A stretch of DNA of 64,000 bases from Streptomyces albogriseolus (GCA_014650475.1 BMVA01000023.1:1-64000); one strand, 5' to 3'; counted from the first letter of the stretch, positions 1 to 8,727 are shown. Numbers and translations: made by a program. Notes: a model not told the origin generated them from the sequence alone.

Positions 1-1
1 G

Positions 2-1039
2 CACTGTCCCGCCCGGGTGCAGCTGCAGGACGACGACCGCACCATGCCCCTGGACCTGACCGAACCGCTGCATGCGCGCCTCATCCACCAGCACCTGCGC
101 CGCCACCCCCAGGCGGTGCTCACCGAAGACGTCAGCGATGAGGACCTGGGCTGGCTGGGCCACGCCCACGAGCTGACGGTCCCGCTCGCCACCACCCGGC
201 CGCCGGCCCCGCACCCGGACCTGACGCACGCCCCCGTCGTGACCAACCGGGACCTGGCCCAGCCTGCGGACCCCGCGCAGCGGTGGACGCAGGCGAAGGT
301 GTTCACCCACCCCACCGCCATGGACCAGATCATCACCGCCCGGCTGCCCCGCCTGCTCGAGGACCTCGGGACCGAGCGGGCGTGGTTCGCGCGGTACAGG
401 TCCCCGCGGGAGAACGACCACCTCCGCATCCGCGTCCCCACCGGCACCCCGGACGACCAGGCCGCCACGCTGCGGGCTCTGTCCGCGTGGACGCGCCGGC
501 TCACCGCGGACGGACTCGCCTCCCAGCTCATCCTCGACGGCTACCGGCCCGAGACCGGCCGCTACGGCACCGGAGCAGCCATGGCCGCGGCCGAGAACGT
601 GTTCGTCGCCGACAGCCTCGTCACCCGCTACGCCCTCACCGACCTTCCCGCCCTCGAGCGGGAAACGCTGTGCGCAGTCAACATGATCGACATCGCGGAG
701 GGCTTCCTTGGCACCCACGACGGCCGCACCTGGATGGCACACACTCCCGTGCACGGCACCGGCCGCCTGACCATCACCCGGCAGACCGTCGCCCAGGTCG
801 TCACCGCCCAGCCCCTGCGTAACGCCACATCACGCCTCGATGAGGCCACAGCTCGGCGGCGGGCCGCCCTCGAGGCGTACCGGACGCACACGGACGACAG
901 CAGGCGGGCGCAGATTCTGATGTCCCTGCTGCACATGCACCACAACAGGATGGCCGGCCCCGACCGGGACAGTGAGGCAGCAGCCCGCCACGCAGCACGG
1001 CAAGCCTGCCGGTCCCTGCTGCTCAGGAGGCTTTCATGA
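2..1039 (+). CDS. lanB: Lantibiotic dehydratase LanB, C-terminal part (5' end outside window)
   Basis: The frame is open to the left edge, so this is the 3' part of a longer gene; the GTG at 17 is probably internal. The first residues resemble the end of the large LanB dehydratase domain (PLDLTEPLHARL), followed by the thiopeptide-type/SpaB C-terminal domain. That domain eliminates glutamate from glutamylated Ser/Thr of a lanthipeptide precursor, giving Dha/Dhb. Motifs typical of it are visible: WFARYRSPRENDHLRIR near residue 130 and a LILDGYRPETGRYG stretch about 50 residues later. The stop overlaps the lanC start by 4 bases (ATGA), indicating translational coupling. The family call is firm; the substrate is unknown because no precursor gene is in the window. 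Confidence 0.85.
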   Translation, partial: HCPARVQLQDDDRTMPLDLTEPLHARLIHQHLRRHPQAVLTEDVSDEDLGWLGHAHELTVPLATTRPPAPHPDLTHAPVVTNRDLAQPADPAQRWTQAKVFTHPTAMDQIITARLPRLLEDLGTERAWFARYRSPRENDHLRIRVPTGTPDDQAATLRALSAWTRRLTADGLASQLILDGYRPETGRYGTGAAMAAAENVFVADSLVTRYALTDLPALERETLCAVNMIDIAEGFLGTHDGRTWMAHTPVHGTGRLTITRQTVAQVVTAQPLRNATSRLDEATARRRAALEAYRTHTDDSRRAQILMSLLHMHHNRMAGPDRDSEAAARHAARQACRSLLLRRLS

Positions 1040-2181
1040 CGCACGACGACCTCGGCACCGGACCGGCCGCGACCGCCCTCCACGAAATGGTCGTCGCCCG
1101 CACAACCGGCGACTGGACCAAGGCCCACGCTACGGCCAAGGCCATGACCTCACAGCCCATCACCGCAGACCCAGCGTCCGCGAACCTGTATCGCGGCGCC
1201 CCTGCGGTCGCCTACATCCTGTACACCGCAGGGCACCGGGCCTACGCGCGGGCCCTCGCCGAGCTCAACGCCGAAACCGTCGCCATCGTCGCTCACCGCC
1301 TGCGCGCCGCTCACCGCCGCATGGACAAAGGCCTCCCGCCACGCCTGCGCGAGTACGACCTGATCAGCGGCCTGACCGGGCTTGGCGCCTACCTCCTGCA
1401 CCGCGACGTCGACCAAGCCCTCGGCGCTGTCCTGCGGTACCTGGTGAGGCTGCTCACCGAACCCCTCGTCGTCAACGGCCACCAGGTCCCCGGCTGGTGG
1501 GCGGCCACCAGCCCGAACGGCACCCCCGACACCGGAGAGTTCGCCCACGGCCACGCCAACTTCGGCCTTGCGCACGGTGTGGCCGGACCGCTCGCTCTGC
1601 TCGCCCTGGCCCGCCGCGCCGGGCACACCGTGACCGGGCAGGACGACGCGCTCGCCGCAGGCATCACCCACCTCACGACCTGGGCGCAGCCCCTCAAGGG
1701 AGGCGGTATCGGCTGGCCCGAATGCCTGCCGCTGGACGCCTACCGGCGAGGGCCCCAGCCCGACGCTGCCCCCACCCGCGCCTCGTGGTGCTACGGCACC
1801 CCCGGCATCGCTCGCGCCCTGCAGCTCGCCGCCCTCGCCCTCAACGACGACACCGCGCGCCGCCTCGCCGAGCACACAGCTCTGCAGGCCGCCACCGACC
1901 CCCGGCACACCGGGCAGATCACCGACACATCGCTCTGCCACGGGTGGGCGGGACTCGTCCTCACCACCGAACGCATCGCCGCCGACGCCGCACGGCCGGA
2001 CTTCCACGACGCCCTGCCCGCGCTCCGAGACCGCCTCACCACCGAGACGGAAAGCCATCCGGCGCCCGAGCACACCGGACTGCTCACCGGCCCGGCCGGC
2101 GTGCTCCTCACGCTGCACACCCTGACCACCGCCCGCCCCGTTGATCCGGAGTGGGAGACCTGCCTACTCCTCACCCCATGA
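1036..2181 (+). CDS. lanC: Lanthionine synthetase LanC-like cyclase
   Basis: A 381-residue LanC-family cyclase, which adds Cys thiols to dehydrated residues to form (methyl)lanthionine rings in the cytoplasm. The zinc ligands of the family are present: Cys252 in SWCYGTPG and Cys301-His302 in CHGWAGL. An HGHANFGLAHGVAGP stretch at about 171-185 is the conserved GLAHG segment of the alpha/alpha toroid. Start ATG at 1036 overlaps the lanB stop, so the two are co-translated. Length is slightly below the 400-450 residues usual for LanC. High confidence from metal ligands and gene order. Confidence 0.92.
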   Translation: MTHDDLGTGPAATALHEMVVARTTGDWTKAHATAKAMTSQPITADPASANLYRGAPAVAYILYTAGHRAYARALAELNAETVAIVAHRLRAAHRRMDKGLPPRLREYDLISGLTGLGAYLLHRDVDQALGAVLRYLVRLLTEPLVVNGHQVPGWWAATSPNGTPDTGEFAHGHANFGLAHGVAGPLALLALARRAGHTVTGQDDALAAGITHLTTWAQPLKGGGIGWPECLPLDAYRRGPQPDAAPTRASWCYGTPGIARALQLAALALNDDTARRLAEHTALQAATDPRHTGQITDTSLCHGWAGLVLTTERIAADAARPDFHDALPALRDRLTTETESHPAPEHTGLLTGPAGVLLTLHTLTTARPVDPEWETCLLLTP

Positions 2182-2194
2182 AAGCGATGTGACA

Positions 2195-3391
2195 GTGAGC
2201 CAGACCCCTACGGCCGACCAGCTCCGCAACCGGCTCGTCGACGCAATCCTCGCCGAGCACCGGATGCCCGCCGCCGTGGAACGGGCCATGCGCACCGTGC
2301 CCCGGGACGCCTTCCTGCCCGGTCTCGACCTCGAGAACGCCTACACGGACCAGGCCGTGACCATCAAGGACAACCCCGGCAAGCCCCTGCCCCTGTCGTG
2401 CGCGTCCGTGCCCTCCGTCGTCGCCATGATGCTCGAGCAGCTAGACGCCCGCACGGCCGACGACGTCCTCGAGATCGGGGCCGGCACCGGCTACAACGCC
2501 GCCCTCCTGGCCGAGCTCGCCAACCGCGGCAGCGTCACGACCGTCGACATCGACCCCGACGTCGCCCTGCACGCCCGAACCCGGCTCAACGCCAACGGCT
2601 ACGAGCACGTCACCGTGATCGAACGCGACGGCCTGCTCGGCGCGCCGGAGAACGCCCCGTACGACAGGATCATCGCCACGGTCGGCGTCTGGGACATCCC
2701 CGCCACCTGGTGGGACCAGCTGAACGACGGCGGCCGCCTGGTCCTGCCGCTGCGCTGGCGCGGACAGACCCGATCGGTCGCGCTGACCCGCCGGGGCGAC
2801 CAACTGGTCTCCGACGGCATGGAGCTGTGCGGATTCGTCCCGATCATCGGGCAGCACGGCGAGAAGATCTCACCCCTCAACGCGGACGACACCATCCGCG
2901 TGCACTACGACGAGGACCAGGACGTCGACCCCAACAGCCTGGCCGCCACCCTGCAGATGGGCAAGCCCGCCCTCGAAGTGCACTCCGCCCAGCGGGTCGG
3001 CGGCCAGGAGCCGTTCGACGGGGTGTGGCTGCGCGCCACGGCCGGCGACGACCGCGTGTGCCGACTGGAAGTCACCCCGCAGGCCCTGGAGCAGGAGCTG
3101 CTCCGCAGGCCCGCCATTCCCGTCCGCAGCCCCGTCCTCGTGGAGGGCGACTCCCTGGCCTACCTGACCATCACCCGCGAAGGCGCCGAGGCCGAGCGTC
3201 CGTTCCGCCTCGGCGCGGCTGCCTACGGTCCGCGGGCCGAGGAACTCGCACGGGACCTCGTCGCGCACATCGACGCCTGGGGCTCCGACCGCCTGGCCGT
3301 GCCCCGGATGACCATCACACCCGTCGGCTGGGCCTCCACGGCAGGCCACGTGATCGGCAAGCCGGAGAGTCGCATCACCCTCACGTACTGA
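2195..3391 (+). CDS. PIMT-like O-methyltransferase of a lanthipeptide cluster (FxLD/LanS type)
   Basis: About 398 residues from the GTG at 2195; the GTG at 2189 is an alternative, and an AAAG at 2181-2184 fits either poorly. The N-terminal half is a protein-L-isoaspartate O-methyltransferase fold: motif I LEIGAGTGYNAAL, then VTTVDIDPDVA and a YDRIIATVGVWDIP segment. A C-terminal extension of about 180 residues distinguishes it from housekeeping PIMT (about 210 aa) and matches the methyltransferases of lanthipeptide operons annotated as the FxLD system. Characterised relatives methylate an aspartate of the modified peptide, leading through succinimide to isoaspartate. It follows lanC directly, which supports a tailoring role. 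The exact product is inference. Confidence 0.82.
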   Translation: MSQTPTADQLRNRLVDAILAEHRMPAAVERAMRTVPRDAFLPGLDLENAYTDQAVTIKDNPGKPLPLSCASVPSVVAMMLEQLDARTADDVLEIGAGTGYNAALLAELANRGSVTTVDIDPDVALHARTRLNANGYEHVTVIERDGLLGAPENAPYDRIIATVGVWDIPATWWDQLNDGGRLVLPLRWRGQTRSVALTRRGDQLVSDGMELCGFVPIIGQHGEKISPLNADDTIRVHYDEDQDVDPNSLAATLQMGKPALEVHSAQRVGGQEPFDGVWLRATAGDDRVCRLEVTPQALEQELLRRPAIPVRSPVLVEGDSLAYLTITREGAEAERPFRLGAAAYGPRAEELARDLVAHIDAWGSDRLAVPRMTITPVGWASTAGHVIGKPESRITLTY

Positions 3392-3402
3392 GCTAAGCCC
3401 GG

Positions 3403-3455
3403 AAGGGCCTCGGTTGTCGTCCGGGTACGGCCTGACGCCGACTACCAAGGCCCTT
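3403..3455 (+). terminator. Imperfect inverted repeat after the lanthipeptide operon
   Basis: AAGGGCCTCGGTTGT (3403-3417) pairs with ACTACCAAGGCCCTT (3441-3455) with two or three mismatches, starting 11 bases after the methyltransferase stop. There is no U-tract, as is common in Streptomyces terminators. The loop of 23 bases is rather long, so this may instead be a processing structure. Confidence 0.4.
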
Positions 3456-3863
3456 CACGTCAGCTTCAGCTACGTGTTCGACACGGCCGACTGCACCGAC
3501 GGAGAGGCGTCGGTCTCCCCGTTCTCGGTGCTGGACGTCCTGCAGGTGCATGTGCGGGAAGCGGGGTCGATGCCCTACCTGACCGCCCGGGTATCGAGCA
3601 CCGCGCATGACCTCACGCCTGACCGAGCCTGCACTCCTGGTCCTCGCCGTCCTCACTATCCGCCAGTGCGTCACGAGCTGACCAGAGCGGCTGTCTCTCG
3701 CCCGGTGCGCCACCGCAGATGCTCAGCGAGCGGGGTCCGCGTTGCCGGGGACGCTGGGACGGGTGACGGCAGCCTCCGGGCAGTCCTCACTCACGTTCGT
3801 GACGAGTTGCCGAGCCCGAAGGGCGGGCCGGCAGCACACCTGCTGGCCGTCCGGTTGGCGTGA
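3414..3863 (+). CDS. Doubtful ORF with good codon bias in its first half
   Basis: No family was recognised. Codons from about 3420 to 3610 show strong third-position GC and no stop, and the residues are mixed and protein-like (for example LHVSFSYVFDTAD). After about 3615 the composition becomes proline/arginine-rich and looks like random GC-rich DNA. The only start at the left is TTG at 3414, without a clear ribosome binding site. It may be a gene remnant. Apart from it, 3392-4025 holds nothing I can assign. Confidence 0.2.
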   Translation: MSSGYGLTPTTKALHVSFSYVFDTADCTDGEASVSPFSVLDVLQVHVREAGSMPYLTARVSSTAHDLTPDRACTPGPRRPHYPPVRHELTRAAVSRPVRHRRCSASGVRVAGDAGTGDGSLRAVLTHVRDELPSPKGGPAAHLLAVRLA

Positions 3864-4025
3864 CCGGGGTGAATGATGGCGATATCTGAATCTCCCCACG
3901 CGGTGCTCGGGTGGTTCTCAGAGCTGCTCGGTTTGATTCCCTAGGTAGGACCACGCTGGCCCGGGCAGATGGGACACGGGAGTTGCCGCTCAAGCGGCAT
4001 GTCGGCGCCGGGTTTCCGGCTCAGA

Positions 4026-4478
4026 TCATTGGGCGGAGATCTTGTGGACGGTGGTGTCGTCGGGGTTCAGCCGTCGTCCGTCCGCAGACAGCACTTCCAG
4101 CGGGCGGAGGCGTTGTCCCTGTCGGCGGTCGACCAACTGTGAGTGGGGTTCGCCGGGGGCGAAGAAGTTCTGTTCGCCCCATTGCCGCAGCGCCACGATG
4201 ACGGGGAAGAGCGCTTTGCCTCTCGGAGTCAGTACGTACTCGCGGTAGGCGCTGCCGTCCGAGGCGGGGACGGATTCGAGGACACCGCTGGCGACCAGGG
4301 TGCGCAGACGCGCGGTGAGGATGTTCTTCGCTACGCCGAGGCTGCGCTGGAACTCCCCGAAGCGCCGGCTTCCGTCGAAGGCGTCCCGCACGATCAGCAG
4401 GGACCACCAGTCGCCGATCGCGTCCACCGACCGGGCGACGGGACATTCGCTGTCGTCGAAGCGCGTCCTGGTCACCAT
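4026..4478 (-). CDS. HxlR-family transcriptional regulator
   Basis: A 150-residue winged-helix HxlR/MarR-like regulator. The typical entry CPVARSVDAIGDWWSLLIVR with a conserved N-terminal Cys is followed by RRFGEFQRSLGVAKNILTAR (recognition helix) and the YREYVLTPRGKAL wing. HxlR proteins are often redox- or electrophile-sensing repressors using that Cys. It is divergent from the MFS exporter at 4573 and shares a 94-base intergenic region with it, so it probably controls itself and the exporter. ATG at 4478. Confidence 0.93.
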   Translation of the reverse strand: MVTRTRFDDSECPVARSVDAIGDWWSLLIVRDAFDGSRRFGEFQRSLGVAKNILTARLRTLVASGVLESVPASDGSAYREYVLTPRGKALFPVIVALRQWGEQNFFAPGEPHSQLVDRRQGQRLRPLEVLSADGRRLNPDDTTVHKISAQ

Positions 4479-4497
4479 GGCGTCCCCCTCTCACGAT

Positions 4498-4526
4498 GGT
4501 TGCAACATGCTACCAAAATAGTTACC
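4498..4526. promoter_or_regulatory. Candidate operator between hxlR-type gene and exporter
   Basis: The divergent intergenic region is unusually AT-rich for the window. It contains the palindrome GTTGCAAC (4499-4506) and two TACC boxes 12 bases apart (4511-4514 and 4523-4526) around AAAATAG. This spacing places both boxes on one face of the helix. Assignment as the HxlR operator is inferred from location only. Confidence 0.4.
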
Positions 4527-4572
4527 GTCGTCAATGGTGGCAAGATGAAACCAGATCTGCGGAGGGGTGCTC

Positions 4573-5853
4573 ATGCCCGACAACGGTGAGGCTGCGGCAC
4601 CACGGGCCGAGGCCCGAAGCGGGGAAGGTCCCGCGTTCGTCCTGTCCCGTGGCGTCGTCATCCTGTTCGCCGTCGCCTGCGGGGCCGCAGTGGCCAACGT
4701 CTACTTCTCCCAGCCGCTCCTGGTGACCATGGGCCACGACCTCGCCATGAGCCCGGCACTGGTCGGCAGCGTGGTCACCCTCACGCAGGTCGGATACGGG
4801 CTGGGACTCTTCTTCCTCGTGCCGCTGGGCGACGTGGCCGACCGTAGACGGCTCATCGTGGCCCAGTTGCTGCTCCTGGTGGTGGCGCTGGCCGTGATAA
4901 CCGCCGCCCACACGGCAGCGATCCTGCTCGCGGGCATGGCCGCAGTGGGGCTTCTTGCGGTCGTCACGCAGACGCTGGTGGCCATCGCGGCATCACTGGC
5001 CCCTCCCTCCGAGCACGGTCGGGTCGTCGGTCTGGTCACCAGCGGTGTGGTCATCGGAATCCTGCTCGCCCGCACCGCATCCGGTCTCATGGCCGATCTC
5101 GCGGGCTGGCGCTCGGTCTACCTCGCCTCGGCGTCGCTCACCGCTCTGCTCGCCCTGGTCCTGTACCAAGTGCTGCCGCGCCACAGTGACGCTCCGCCGA
5201 CAACCCTGCGCTACGGACAGCTCCTGCGCTCCACGATCACCCTGTTCGCACGGGAACGACTGCTGCGGCTCCGGGCCCTGTTCGGTCTCCTGATCTTCAC
5301 CGCCTTCAGCACCCTGTGGAGCAGCGTCGCGCTGCCGCTCAGCGAGGCCCCGTACTTCCTGTCCCACAGTGCGATCGGGGCGCTGGGGCTGATCGGTGTC
5401 GCTGGCGCCCTGGCCGCGACCGTGGCAGGTCGCCTGAACGACCGTGGACTCTCCGGGCGGACCACCGGCATCGCCCTGGCGCTGCTCGCCGCCTCGTGGG
5501 TGCTCTTGGCCTTCACCCGCAGCTCGCTCTGGGCCCTGGTCGTCGGGGTGATCCTTCTCGACCTCGCTGTGCAGGCGGTCCATGTCACCAACCAGACCCT
5601 GATCTACGTGCTGCACCCGGACGCGGGCAGCCGATTGATCGGCGGATACATGGTCTTCTACTCGATCGGCAGTGCCACCGGCGCCATCGCCGCGACCTCC
5701 CTCTACACGGTGGCCGGCTGGGGCGCCGTATGCGCACTGGGTTCCGCGTTCAGTTGCCTCGGGCTCGCGCTGTGGGCCTTCACTCGACACAGCACCCCGG
5801 ACCTCGCTGCCAAGATCGCCTCTCGCAGTGAAGACCGACACCCCACCATGTGA
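4573..5853 (+). CDS. MFS drug/metabolite exporter
   Basis: A 426-residue 12-TM major facilitator. The first helix carries the NVYFSQPLL signature seen in drug-efflux MFS of actinobacteria, and the loop after TM2 has the motif-A-like PLGDVADRRRLIV. ATG 4573 is preferred over GTG 4567 because GGAGGGG at 4561-4567 lies 5 bases upstream of the ATG and overlaps the GTG. Divergent from the HxlR regulator, suggesting inducible efflux. Substrate unknown. Confidence 0.88.
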   Translation: MPDNGEAAAPRAEARSGEGPAFVLSRGVVILFAVACGAAVANVYFSQPLLVTMGHDLAMSPALVGSVVTLTQVGYGLGLFFLVPLGDVADRRRLIVAQLLLLVVALAVITAAHTAAILLAGMAAVGLLAVVTQTLVAIAASLAPPSEHGRVVGLVTSGVVIGILLARTASGLMADLAGWRSVYLASASLTALLALVLYQVLPRHSDAPPTTLRYGQLLRSTITLFARERLLRLRALFGLLIFTAFSTLWSSVALPLSEAPYFLSHSAIGALGLIGVAGALAATVAGRLNDRGLSGRTTGIALALLAASWVLLAFTRSSLWALVVGVILLDLAVQAVHVTNQTLIYVLHPDAGSRLIGGYMVFYSIGSATGAIAATSLYTVAGWGAVCALGSAFSCLGLALWAFTRHSTPDLAAKIASRSEDRHPTM

Positions 5854-6322
5854 GCGATGCTGCAAGCGCCCTTGGCGGCCTGTCTCAGACCGGGCGCTGA
5901 ACGAGCAGGCAGCCCCGGGTCATCGACGGCCCGCCGCTCGCTGAACTTCCCCAGTCCGTTGAGAGGGGGACCGAGTGGGGCGAGGAGCAACCCTGGCCGT
6001 TTCCAAGAATCGCCATCATGAAAGCCGGGTCCGGCATCGAGGTCAGGGGCGGACGCTGGTGTAGTGCACGCCGGGGCCTCATCTGTCTCGTGCCGTGGTC
6101 GTGGTCACGCATCATCCCCACCGGGGGCTGACTCCGGGACCGTAGCGGTGTGTCTTGCGTTGGCATACGGCGCAGGCGCCAGCCCTGTCGGGGCAGGCCA
6201 GCGCGGAGGGGTCCGGCTCCGTGATCGGCGGGGGAGGGTCGGTTATGACGGATCCTGTTCCGGGGCGATAGGTGCATATCGCCGCGGAAGCAAAATATGG
6301 ACCGGATGGTGCGAGTGTTCGA
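5854..6322. other. Intergenic region with a possible zinc-ribbon gene remnant
   Basis: No complete gene is supported. On the minus strand a frame ending at 6112 reads CAVCQRKTHRYGPG, like the zinc-ribbon ends of small Streptomyces plasmid-type proteins, but it has no start codon or ribosome binding site, so it is probably a remnant at about 6112-6235. The rest shows nothing recognisable. Confidence 0.3.
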
Positions 6323-6727
6323 TCAGCGTGCCGCGGCGGCAGTGAGGGCGGGGTTGCTCGATAAGTCGGTGATGCCGAGCAGGCTGTCGGGCCGGCAGTG
6401 GCCGCACGCTTTGAGTCCCATGGCGAGGAGGCGGCGGGCTTCGTCCCGGTCGACGGGGCGGTGTCGTTTGCCGGCCATGTGGCAGTCGCCGGTATGGATC
6501 TGCAGGGGTGGGCGCCGCTCACCGATGCCGAGTTCGATGATCCATTCCGGTGGTGCGGGCCGGTTGCGGCGGCCGCGTTCCTCTTCGGTCTGCCGTCTGG
6601 TGAGGGCGGCGATCTTGGCGTCGATGCGCTGCAGCCACATGGTGTGCCACACCCGCAGGGTGTGCAGGCGGTCCAGGTCGGGCGGCAGGTCATCGAACAC
6701 ATTTTTGATTCTATGCCCATGATCCAT
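6323..6727 (-). CDS. DUF6233-type hypothetical protein
   Basis: 134 residues matching, from memory, DUF6233 proteins common on Streptomyces mobile elements. Features: LPPDLDRLHTLRVWHTMWL at the N-terminus, a basic/acidic coiled region, a PPEWIIELGIG block, and two short metal-site-like patches, HTGDCHMAGKRHRPV and ACGHCRPD. Function unknown. ATG 6725-6727. A weak LexA-like half palindrome lies inside its first codons (6693-6708), and the gene is divergent from the Y-family polymerase homologue. Confidence 0.72.
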   Translation of the reverse strand: MDHGHRIKNVFDDLPPDLDRLHTLRVWHTMWLQRIDAKIAALTRRQTEEERGRRNRPAPPEWIIELGIGERRPPLQIHTGDCHMAGKRHRPVDRDEARRLLAMGLKACGHCRPDSLLGITDLSSNPALTAAAAR

Positions 6728-6745
6728 CGCTGCGCACTCGCGTGT

Positions 6746-6761
6746 TCGATTTTCTGTTCGA
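6746..6761. promoter_or_regulatory. LexA (SOS) box
   Basis: TCGATTTTCTGTTCGA matches 10 of the 12 defined positions of the actinobacterial LexA consensus TCGAAC-N4-GTTCGA. It lies 27 bases upstream of the Y-family polymerase start. A second, weaker match (TCGAACACATTTTTGA, 6693-6708, 10 of 12) lies about 50 bases further upstream. Position, orientation and downstream gene all fit DNA-damage control. Confidence 0.75.
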
Positions 6762-6788
6762 TAACGTGGGTGGTGGGAGGTGGCTGCG

Positions 6789-7796
6789 ATGGTGGCAGGT
6801 GTTGTGCTGGCAGATGTGGTGCCGACGGTGATGCATGTGCGCTGCCCCGACCGGCTGCCGGAGGAGACCTACCGGCAGGTCCTTGAGGAACTTGCCGAGC
6901 TCTCGCCGGTGGTGCAGGCGCTGCCGCCGTCGGCTGCTCTGGTGGAGCTGAAGGGCGCCCTGCGCTACTACGGCACGGACTCCCGGAGGCTGGGGGAGAT
7001 GCTGCGCGTCCGCACGGTCTCCCGCCTAGGGGTCGACGTCCGGATCGGCATCGGCTCCTCCATCACCGTTGCGGCCACGGCCTCCGCCCAGGTTCCCGCA
7101 CCCGGCGGTGTTCTCGCAGTCCCGCCCGGCCAGACCGTCGACTGGCTCGCTCCGCTGCCGGTGGAGGCCCTGCACGGCATCGGACCGCGCCAGGCCGCAG
7201 CTCTGCACGAGTACGGCATCCACACCGTCGGCCGGCTCGCCGCCCTTTCACCCGCCACCATTCAGCGCCTGCTCGGTGGCAAAGCGGGCCGGACGGCCAC
7301 CGACCGGGCCCGCGGCATCGACCCGCGCCCCGTCGCGCCCCGAGCCTTGCCCTCCTCCGCGACCGTCCGGCACACCTTCGACCGCCACACCCTGGACGGC
7401 GCCACCGTCCGCGCAACCCTCCTCGAACTGGTCGGGCAACTGGGGCGGGGGCTGCGCCGCCGCGGCCAGGCCGCCCGCGCCCTGACCCTCACCCTGCGCT
7501 TCGCCGACGGCACCAGCTGGGAGAAAACGCGCCGCCTGACCGAGCCGTCCGCTCACGACGACGACCTGCGCACCCTCGCCTACCAGCTGATGGACGCCGC
7601 CGGCCTGCAACGCGGCCGCCTCACCGGCATCGCCCTGAAAGGCGACGACCTCGTCGACGCCGACCAGGTCGCCCAGCAGATCAGCCTGGACACCGCCCGC
7701 GAAGCCCGACTGGTCGCCGAAGCCGCCATGGACCGCATCCGCGACAAGTTCGGGCCCGGCATCATCGGCCCGGCCGCCACCCGCCACGCCTCCTGA
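6789..7796 (+). CDS. Y-family DNA polymerase homologue, catalytically degenerate (ImuB-like)
   Basis: 335 residues. The palm/finger/thumb/little-finger order of DinB/ImuB-type polymerases is recognisable: VRIGIGSSITVAATAS, then the helix-hairpin-helix LHGIGPRQAAALHEYGI, then a little finger with VRHTFDRHTLDG. The protein begins downstream of the catalytic LDxDxFFASVE motif, and the second acidic motif (YSIDEAF in active enzymes) reads ALPPSAALVEL, so both carboxylate sites are missing. It resembles ImuB in being an inactive scaffold. ATG 6789 has GGGAGG at 6775-6780; the GTG at 6780 overlaps that site. A LexA box precedes it. No imuA or dnaE2 is adjacent. Confidence 0.8.
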   Translation: MVAGVVLADVVPTVMHVRCPDRLPEETYRQVLEELAELSPVVQALPPSAALVELKGALRYYGTDSRRLGEMLRVRTVSRLGVDVRIGIGSSITVAATASAQVPAPGGVLAVPPGQTVDWLAPLPVEALHGIGPRQAAALHEYGIHTVGRLAALSPATIQRLLGGKAGRTATDRARGIDPRPVAPRALPSSATVRHTFDRHTLDGATVRATLLELVGQLGRGLRRRGQAARALTLTLRFADGTSWEKTRRLTEPSAHDDDLRTLAYQLMDAAGLQRGRLTGIALKGDDLVDADQVAQQISLDTAREARLVAEAAMDRIRDKFGPGIIGPAATRHAS

Positions 7797-8505
7797 ACCC
7801 GATCCTCCAGTCGTCAGGAAAAAGGCGCTCGTTGCTCTGGATCCGCTCACCTGGCTGTCGCACTGGTCCTACGTTCAAGCGGCCGACGAGGTCCTCACCG
7901 CGCGCGGGACTCGGCGCTGACCTGACTCCTCAGCCAAGGTCAACACGTCCGTGAGGTCGCCCCGGATTCCCTTCCACGTCTAACGCGTCGGGCCGTTGGG
8001 TGCCGTGAGAGTCAACTCCCCGGGCTCTAGCTCCAGCGCGTCGACCTCGCATGAGCTCCGGTGGGACGTTAGCTGCACCGGCGGCCTCGACGACGTTCGT
8101 CCGTTGCTGGTCTCCGAGGAGCAGTGCTTCGGGTAGCAAGGCCAGGCAGGCGGTGCGGGGAGAGTTGGTCGTGCGGCCCCCTCTTTGGGTGGTTCTTCAG
8201 CACAGGGGGCCGCACGGAGTGCGGCGTCGAGTGGCGCCTCTGCCTTCCATGATGACGGACACACCACTGCTGGCGGTCAGAAGTGACGTATCCGCCCTAA
8301 AGTGCTGAATCTTCAGGCGATCTGCTCTCGCTGTAGGGGTGGCGAGCGGTAGCGCACGGTGGCGTTGTGGCCCATTGTTCCGTAACTCCATGATCACGTG
8401 GCGTGGTTGGTCGGGGTGGGGTCATGCTGGCGGTCCTTCCTGACGGCGCTTCAGCACCGCAGTCGGGAAGGGCTGTTGCTGTTATCGCTACAGAAATCGA
8501 GTGCG
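7797..8505. other. Intergenic region with a short coding-like fragment
   Basis: A plus-strand frame from about 7808 to the stop at 7918-7920 reads like a protein C-terminus (ALDPLTWLSHWSYVQAADEV) but has no start. It may be what remains of a gene truncated by the neighbouring sequence. The remaining 580 bases show no gene, RNA or repeat I can support. Confidence 0.3.
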
Positions 8506-8727
8506 ATGTTGAGTAAGAAGGTGGTGACCGCCGTCGTGCTGGCGGCGGTCCTCATGTGGAGCACGATCATGATCGTGCTGGGGCACGCGGCGGCCGCTGC
8601 CGTTCTGTTGCCCTCCCTCGGTCTGCTCGTCCAACAGATCGTCCAGGCCCTCACAGCCTCTGACGGTCCCACCCGCTCGGCTGATGCCGGCCCGGCCGGA
8701 GCGGATGGCCAGGAGGGGACGCGATGA
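8506..8727 (+). CDS. Small membrane protein upstream of HTH regulator
   Basis: 73 residues starting at ATG 8506 (MLSKKVVTAV). Two hydrophobic stretches, about residues 6-23 and 27-48, are followed by a polar Gly/Ala/Asp tail, suggesting a small two-helix membrane protein. It ends with a 4-base ATGA overlap onto the HTH gene at 8724, so it is likely co-translated with that regulator and may act as its partner. No family recognised. Confidence 0.55.
   Translation: MLSKKVVTAVVLAAVLMWSTIMIVLGHAAAAAVLLPSLGLLVQQIVQALTASDGPTRSADAGPAGADGQEGTR

Noticed and set aside
3930-3945. GGTTTGATTCCC resembling a tRNA T-loop
   Set aside because: No cloverleaf in the flanking sequence.
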